The notes beneath the pieces were generated by a model. That model was given only the letters and a program-made list of their open reading frames with translations. It did no database searches and had not been told where the DNA came from. DNA of 19,982 nucleotides, taken from assembly GCA_011525265.1 (NCBI GenBank), contig WTHV01000163.1, positions 1-19,982 of the forward strand, read 5' to 3'. Numbering within the stretch: position 1 is the stretch's first letter; every line of letters begins with the position of its first letter. The DNA comes from Alphaproteobacteria bacterium (GTDB lineage Bacteria > Pseudomonadota > Alphaproteobacteria > Puniceispirillales > Puniceispirillaceae). Positions 15,484 through 19,982 of this stretch are shown piece after piece. A program made the translations under genes and the position numbers.

Positions 15484-16583
15484 AAATTCTGCCACCTTTT
15501 GCCTTGAGCTATTATTTTGCAAAGCGCTATGCCTTTTGGTTGTTATTAACCCTTGGCGCCTTAGTGTCATTTGTCTTGCTGATTGATGCTGTAGAACTTT
15601 ATCGTCGGTTTAATAATGTGACGACTGACAGCTCTAGTATCTTGATTATCTGGTTGTTAATTATCGGGCTTGCAGAAAAAATCGACTTACTTTTACCTTT
15701 TGCTGTGCTTTTTGGGTCAATCTTATGTTTTCAAAATTGGACCAAGACAAATGAGCTGATGATTGCGCGCGGTTTTGGCCAGAATATTTGGCAGGCGCTC
15801 TCACCTGTCTTGCTGACTGTTTTATTGCTTGGCTCATTACAAAATTTAGTCCTAAACCCAATTAAATCAGCGACGATCACTATCCAAGACGAATTAAAAG
15901 GGGCTATTTTTGGCAGGCAGGATGTTGGTAAATTATCAATTTCCGCCTCTGGTGTATGGTTAAAAGATATCAGTGCTATTGATGATCTCATTATCCATGG
16001 GCCAAGCCTGTCTCTTGAAGAATATCGCATTAATCAGCCTGTGATTTACAGCCTAAATGAGAGCGGCTCTGTCATCTGGCGCATGCGTGCTAAGCATATG
16101 ACATTAACCGATGAAGGATGGCAGCTTGTTGGTGCAACGCGCAGTGATAATTTAGGCACTTCCACAAGCCTGCAAGATATGATGCTAGACACATCTATGA
16201 AGCCAATTGATTTTGTGCGCACAACACAGCGCCCTGAGACAATATCACTTTATAGTCTGCCAAGCTTTATTGCGATGCTCAACAGAACTGGCCTGCCCTC
16301 TAATGAGCATCGGGTCTATTTACAGCAACAATTGGCAAACCCTATTCGTTTACTTGGGCTTGCGATGCTTGCCGCTTGTTTTACCTTGCTGCGCTTTAGC
16401 CGTATGCCACGTTATAAATTAATGGCTGTCGGGGTTGGGGTCGGATTTGCTGTCTATTTCCTCACAGATTTTGTATATTTGCTTGGTGCAAATGCCAGGC
16501 TTCCTGTCATAATCGCAGGCTGGGGGCCAGCTATTGCGATTTGCCTTGTTGCTGGCTTCATATTAGCGCGATCGGAAGATTAA
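15480..16583 (+). CDS. lptG: LPS export ABC transporter permease LptG
   Basis: 367-residue partner of LptF with the same fold: N-terminal spans around 17-40, 55-80 and 100-120, a periplasmic domain containing SGVWLKD, and C-terminal spans from about 285 on. TNELMIARGFG (about 91-101) is the coupling-helix segment matching that of LptF. The ATG at 15480 overlaps the lptF stop (ATGA), which is the usual arrangement and implies translational coupling; a TTG six codons upstream is in frame but less likely. In many alphaproteobacteria lptD comes next; here surA follows after 47 bp. Confidence 0.94.
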   Translation: MKILPPFALSYYFAKRYAFWLLLTLGALVSFVLLIDAVELYRRFNNVTTDSSSILIIWLLIIGLAEKIDLLLPFAVLFGSILCFQNWTKTNELMIARGFGQNIWQALSPVLLTVLLLGSLQNLVLNPIKSATITIQDELKGAIFGRQDVGKLSISASGVWLKDISAIDDLIIHGPSLSLEEYRINQPVIYSLNESGSVIWRMRAKHMTLTDEGWQLVGATRSDNLGTSTSLQDMMLDTSMKPIDFVRTTQRPETISLYSLPSFIAMLNRTGLPSNEHRVYLQQQLANPIRLLGLAMLAACFTLLRFSRMPRYKLMAVGVGVGFAVYFLTDFVYLLGANARLPVIIAGWGPAIAICLVAGFILARSED

Positions 16584-16618
16584 CAATGAGACTGCCTGTT
16601 TATTCCTCTATTTTGACC

Positions 16619-16624
16619 AAAGGA
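16619..16624 (+). promoter_or_regulatory. Ribosome binding site deciding the surA start
   Basis: AAAGGA ends 6 bases before the ATG at 16631. The in-frame ATG at 16586 and the one at 16541, inside lptG, lack such a site, and starting at 16631 gives a normal signal peptide. Confidence 0.65.
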
Positions 16625-16630
16625 CCAAAG

Positions 16631-17926
16631 ATGCGTCGCCACACCTTTTTTGCTCTTATGCTGCTACCAAAGCGCATCCTTGCTATTAGCCTGTCTTGTC
16701 TTATTTTGGCAGTCTCACCATTGGCCGTCTCCGCTCAAAGCGTCACAGTTGTTGCCGTGGTCAATGGGCAAGCCATTACAAGCTTAGACCTAGAGAACCG
16801 ATTAGCCTATCTTTTGGAGCAAACAGGCATTGCCATGACAGATGAGAATGAGGCTCAGCTGCGTGAAGATGTCTTGCAAATGCTTGTGGATGATAAGTTA
16901 AAGCTGATGGAAGCAAAGCGTCTTGTGCCAAACATCATAGAGGCTGGCCGTGCGCAAGCGCGTGAAATGGTCAATGACACCTATCAAAGCGAGACGAAAT
17001 CAGCTGGTGCAGCTTTGCGGGAATTGGGGTTAAACCGCCAAATTATTGAAGAGAAAACATCTGCTGATATCATTTGGGCCACCCTTTTGCGTGACCGTTA
17101 TAAATCGCAATTTGATACAGCTGATAAATTGGCAGAACAAGCCCTAGAACGCGCCAAAGAAGATTTAAGCCAACCGCAGGTAAGACTCTCAGAAATTGTC
17201 CTTGCGCCCTCTCCAGATAGAAATACCGCCAATAACCTTGAAATCGCCTATCAGATGATTGATGCGATGAAACAAGGGGCTGATTTTGCGGCGATTGCGC
17301 GTCAATATTCTGCCTCAGGCTCTGCGCAAGAAGGCGGCAATCTTGGCTGGATCGTGCTGAACACCTTGCCAGATTTATTTACCAAAGCAATCGAAGAGGC
17401 ACCATCAGGTTCTATCCTTGCGCCTATTAATCAAGATGGGGTCATCTATATTTTGCGCAAAGATGGGGTGCGTGCCAAAGGGTTTATTGACCCCTCTCAA
17501 GCGCGTGTGGATATTGCCCGTGCCCTATTGCCCCTATCAGCCGATATATCATCCTCTGACCAACTCATAGCCGCAGGTGAGCTGCAAAAACGCGCTGAAA
17601 CTGCCAAAAGCTGTGCAGATATCGAAGCGCTGAACGATGAATTAGGCTCTGGTCAGCCGCCCTTTCTATTTGATTTAGAGATCGCATCTATTACACCAAA
17701 TCTGCGCACGATCATTGAAAAGCTTGAGGTTAACCAACCATCAGAGCCGCTCAATTTTGCTGAAGGCATGGTTGTCTTTATGGTCTGTCAGCGCAAGATG
17801 CCAGAAGTCAATTTACCCTCACTTGAAAACCTTAAAAATGCTGAATTGAATAAGATATTTGCCATTATTTCTAATCGGTATTTATTGCGTCTGCGCCGTG
17901 CCGCAACCATTGATATTCGCCAATAG
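16631..17926 (+). CDS. surA: Periplasmic chaperone/peptidyl-prolyl isomerase SurA
   Basis: 431 residues. A signal peptide spans 1-35 with cleavage likely after AVSA. The SurA N-terminal chaperone domain follows (about 38-180, opening VVAVVNGQAITSLDLENRL), then one parvulin-type PPIase domain (about 182-280, with LSEIVLAP, SGSAQEGGNLGWI and RKDGVRAKG). The C-terminal part, with a conserved VCQRK and a final basic helix RYLLRLRRAATIDIRQ, is typical of the alphaproteobacterial form with a single clear PPIase domain. SurA carries unfolded outer-membrane proteins across the periplasm to the BAM complex, LptD being a classic client. Its place between lptG and pdxA is conserved apart from the absent lptD. 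Confidence 0.93.
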   Translation: MRRHTFFALMLLPKRILAISLSCLILAVSPLAVSAQSVTVVAVVNGQAITSLDLENRLAYLLEQTGIAMTDENEAQLREDVLQMLVDDKLKLMEAKRLVPNIIEAGRAQAREMVNDTYQSETKSAGAALRELGLNRQIIEEKTSADIIWATLLRDRYKSQFDTADKLAEQALERAKEDLSQPQVRLSEIVLAPSPDRNTANNLEIAYQMIDAMKQGADFAAIARQYSASGSAQEGGNLGWIVLNTLPDLFTKAIEEAPSGSILAPINQDGVIYILRKDGVRAKGFIDPSQARVDIARALLPLSADISSSDQLIAAGELQKRAETAKSCADIEALNDELGSGQPPFLFDLEIASITPNLRTIIEKLEVNQPSEPLNFAEGMVVFMVCQRKMPEVNLPSLENLKNAELNKIFAIISNRYLLRLRRAATIDIRQ

Positions 17927-17940
17927 ATAAGGCACCTCCT

Positions 17941-18948
17941 ATGACAGCACCGCTTATCATAACACCAGGAGACCCCGCAGGCATTGGCCCTGAAATTGCC
18001 TTAAAAGCGTTGCTTAGTGATGATACGCTGCGGGCTAGTTGCGTCTTGATGGGAGAGGTTAGCCATTTGCGCAATGTTGCGGCAAGCTGTGAGGTTGAAC
18101 CACGCTTTCATAGCTGGACACCCGGTGCACCGCTCTTATCAGCCGCGATAAATTTACTTGAGGTTGCATGGCCTGCCCCTGTCATTGCAGGTCAGCCTGA
18201 CCCCAAGAACGCGCCTTTGATTATCCATGCGATAGAGATGGCAACATCTCTGGCATTGCAGGGGCATATTTCTGGAATTGTGACCTGCCCTATTGCAAAA
18301 TCAAATCTCTATGAGGCTGGTTTTCCCTATCCTGGTCATACAGAATATCTTGGCGCCTTATCAGGTGATAAAACAGCCATTATGATGCTCGCAAATAAGG
18401 CGCTTCGTGTTGTGCCTGCTACTATACATATACCATTATCTAAAGTCGGTGAGAGCCTCACAAAGCAAGGACTGTGCGATTTAATCATAAATGTCACACA
18501 AGCCTTATGGCATGATTTTAATGTGGCGGAGCCAAAAATTGCGATCTGCGGTCTTAACCCTCATGCCGGTGAAAATGGCACGATTGGCACGGAAGAAACA
18601 GAGATCATCATCCCTGCGATAAAGATGGCAGAAAGCAATATAGGTGATAAAGCGCAGATAATAGGCCCGCTTGCCGCTGATAGCCTGTTTCATGCTGAAA
18701 ATTTGGCCGCTTTTGATTGTGTCGTCGGCATGTATCATGACCAAGCGCTTATTCCTATAAAGACAATTGATTTCCACGGCTCTGTGAATATCACGCTTGG
18801 GCTTGATTTTGTGCGCACATCACCTGATCACGGCACAGCCTTTGATATTGCTGGCAAGAATCTGGCACGCCCTGAGAGTTTGATTAATGCACTCTATTTT
18901 GCACAAGATATGGCGCGCAATCGCTTCGCCCTTGCGTCCTCTGATTAA
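17941..18948 (+). CDS. pdxA: 4-hydroxythreonine-4-phosphate dehydrogenase
   Basis: 335-residue enzyme of the DXP-dependent pyridoxal phosphate pathway; it oxidises 4-phosphohydroxy-threonine with NAD and its product feeds PdxJ. It opens with TPGDPAGIGPEI (8-19). The metal-binding histidines are H163 (TIHIPL), H208 (GLNPHAGE) and H266 (MYHDQALIP); the PGHTEYL segment at 131-137 binds substrate phosphate. Length matches the family. AAGG is 8 bases before the ATG, and the gap from surA is 14 bp. The surA-pdxA-rsmA order is the same as in E. coli. Confidence 0.97.
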   Translation: MTAPLIITPGDPAGIGPEIALKALLSDDTLRASCVLMGEVSHLRNVAASCEVEPRFHSWTPGAPLLSAAINLLEVAWPAPVIAGQPDPKNAPLIIHAIEMATSLALQGHISGIVTCPIAKSNLYEAGFPYPGHTEYLGALSGDKTAIMMLANKALRVVPATIHIPLSKVGESLTKQGLCDLIINVTQALWHDFNVAEPKIAICGLNPHAGENGTIGTEETEIIIPAIKMAESNIGDKAQIIGPLAADSLFHAENLAAFDCVVGMYHDQALIPIKTIDFHGSVNITLGLDFVRTSPDHGTAFDIAGKNLARPESLINALYFAQDMARNRFALASSD

Positions 18949-18978
18949 ACAAGACGCTGGTTGAAGGTATCCTTGATA

Positions 18979-19821
18979 ATGTCACAAATTAAATCACAAA
19001 TTACTGGCCTGCCCCCGCTTAGTCTTCTTGTGGCAGATAGTCAGCTTTATGCCAAAAAATCATTAGGGCAAAACTTCCTATTTGACCTTAATTTAACAGG
19101 CAAGATTGCCGCACAAACGCTTGTGCAACATGGCACGATTATTGAGGTAGGCCCCGGCCCTGGAGGGCTGACGCGCTCTTTATTAACCCATACAGATGCT
19201 GATATTATTGCTGTTGAAAAAGACAGGCGTGCCATCAGCTTTCTTGACCATCTTGTCGCTGCAGCAGGGGGGCGCCTAACCCTTGAAGAGGCAGATGCAC
19301 TCAAAGCACCCTTGTGGAGTTATGGGACTGCACCACGCGCTATTGTAGCCAATTTGCCTTATAATATCGCGACCACTCTTTTGCTTAATTGGCTTGATCA
19401 TGCGACTGATTTCACAAGCTTTGTGTTGATGTTTCAAAAAGAGGTCGCCTTGCGCATCTGTGCAACGCCATCCACTGCCGCCTATGGCAGGCTTAGCATC
19501 ATCAGCCAATGGCTGACACAAACAGAATTATTATTTGATATTCCCCCTGAGGCCTTTGTGCCTGCGCCAAAGATTACATCCTCGGTGGTACGGTTTGTCC
19601 CGCGTCCAGAACCGCTTTTTCCTTGTGATAAAGCAACATTGGAATTGGTCACAGCAAAAGCCTTTTCACAAAGACGCAAAATGCTTCGTGCAAGCTTTAA
19701 ATCACTTGGCGGTGAGACCATGTTAAAAGAGGTTGGGATTGACCCTACAATGCGCCCTCAAGACCTTGAAATTGAGGGGTTTTGCGCCCTTGCCCGCCAC
19801 CTTGAAGGGCAGATTAGCTAG
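18979..19821 (+). CDS. rsmA: 16S rRNA dimethyladenosine transferase (KsgA)
   Basis: 280-residue SAM-dependent enzyme that dimethylates the two adjacent adenosines near the 3' end of 16S rRNA late in 30S assembly. Motifs: KKSLGQNFL (26-34), SAM-binding EVGPGPGGLT (56-65), acidic E80 in AVEKD, the catalytic NLPYNI (125-130) and the late FSQRRKMLRASF helix. The ATG at 18979 was preferred over the TTG at 18961 as AAGG at 18964-18967 lies 11 bases upstream; spacing is a little long. Last gene of the lptF run, ending 12 bases from the gmk stop on the other strand. Confidence 0.96.
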   Translation: MSQIKSQITGLPPLSLLVADSQLYAKKSLGQNFLFDLNLTGKIAAQTLVQHGTIIEVGPGPGGLTRSLLTHTDADIIAVEKDRRAISFLDHLVAAAGGRLTLEEADALKAPLWSYGTAPRAIVANLPYNIATTLLLNWLDHATDFTSFVLMFQKEVALRICATPSTAAYGRLSIISQWLTQTELLFDIPPEAFVPAPKITSSVVRFVPRPEPLFPCDKATLELVTAKAFSQRRKMLRASFKSLGGETMLKEVGIDPTMRPQDLEIEGFCALARHLEGQIS

Positions 19822-19833
19822 CGCCTCTTCACC

Positions 19834-19982
19834 TTAATATTTGGTATCACGCAGCTGTTTCACAAATTCAGACAGGCCAATTTGACGATTACGCTTTAGC
19901 CGCTCTGCGTGCAAGATAGCTTGAACCTGCTGAACGGATTTAGGCAAATCATAATTCACAATGATATAGTCATATTCTGGAT
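19834..19982 (-). CDS. gmk: Guanylate kinase, C-terminal end (5' part outside window)
   Basis: The minus-strand frame from the window edge to TAA gives 48 residues, with YDYIIVNYDL, then AILHAERLKRNRQIGL and a closing helix ending RDTKY. The YDYxIVN..L strand and the ILxAERLKRxRQ helix are the normal C-terminus of guanylate kinase, which converts GMP to GDP. The kinase P-loop lies beyond the window. gmk convergent with rsmA is a known alphaproteobacterial arrangement. No terminator-like hairpin fits in the 12-bp gap. Confidence 0.9.
   Translation of the reverse strand, partial: PEYDYIIVNYDLPKSVQQVQAILHAERLKRNRQIGLSEFVKQLRDTKY

Noticed and set aside
1..19982. Mobile elements, CRISPR arrays, tRNA or rRNA genes, toxin-antitoxin or defence systems
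   Set aside because: No regularly spaced repeats, transposase motifs, terminal inverted repeats, cloverleaf-like segments or defence genes were recognised; gene content is housekeeping throughout.

Overview
The window is a compact stretch of bacterial chromosome carrying housekeeping genes. Gene families and order point to an alphaproteobacterium: topA-rnr-rpmG, hda facing purM-purN, ndk, and pepA facing lptF-lptG-surA-pdxA-rsmA with gmk running against them, plus an EipB/DUF1849 envelope protein and a DUF2066 protein. Base composition looks moderate (mid-40s % GC by eye), genes are nearly end to end, and several share a start/stop base. This would fit a free-living, probably aquatic, alphaproteobacterium of the SAR116/Rhodospirillales kind; that placement is inference. 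No IS element, phage gene, CRISPR array, tRNA or rRNA was seen, and no gene-free stretch exceeds 300 bases.

Layout. (1) 1-4751, plus strand: 3' part of topA, rnr overlapping its stop by one base, rpmG (55 codons) behind its own likely promoter, then a ROK-family sugar kinase resembling fructokinase Mak. (2) 4797-7715: eipB on minus, divergent from rnd (RNase D) on plus; rnd meets an atypical short-chain dehydrogenase on minus, the two stop codons lying in one six-base palindrome. (3) 6933-9505, minus strand: DUF2066 protein, hda and the SDR form a tight operon. (4) 9612-11563, plus strand: purM-purN, then a 43-residue single-span membrane protein; a strong bidirectional terminator separates this block from ndk. 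(5) 11641-14097, minus strand: pepA-holC, then ndk with its own promoter. (6) 14371-19821, plus strand: lptF-lptG-surA-pdxA-rsmA, starting after a 273-bp divergent spacer with a folded element, and meeting the 3' end of gmk at 19834.

Functionally the block mixes DNA topology and replication (TopA, Hda, HolC), RNA decay (RNase R, RNase D), ribosome parts and modification (L33, RsmA), purine and nucleotide supply (PurM, PurN, Ndk, Gmk), envelope assembly (LptF/LptG, SurA, EipB), peptide turnover (PepA) and vitamin B6 synthesis (PdxA).

I see no clearly new multi-gene system. The points most worth checking are departures from expected order or residues: no lptD between lptG and surA, an SDR lacking the catalytic Tyr and Lys where ppk-ppx would be expected, the folded pepA/lptF spacer, the tiny membrane protein after purN, and a possibly leaderless rnd transcript.
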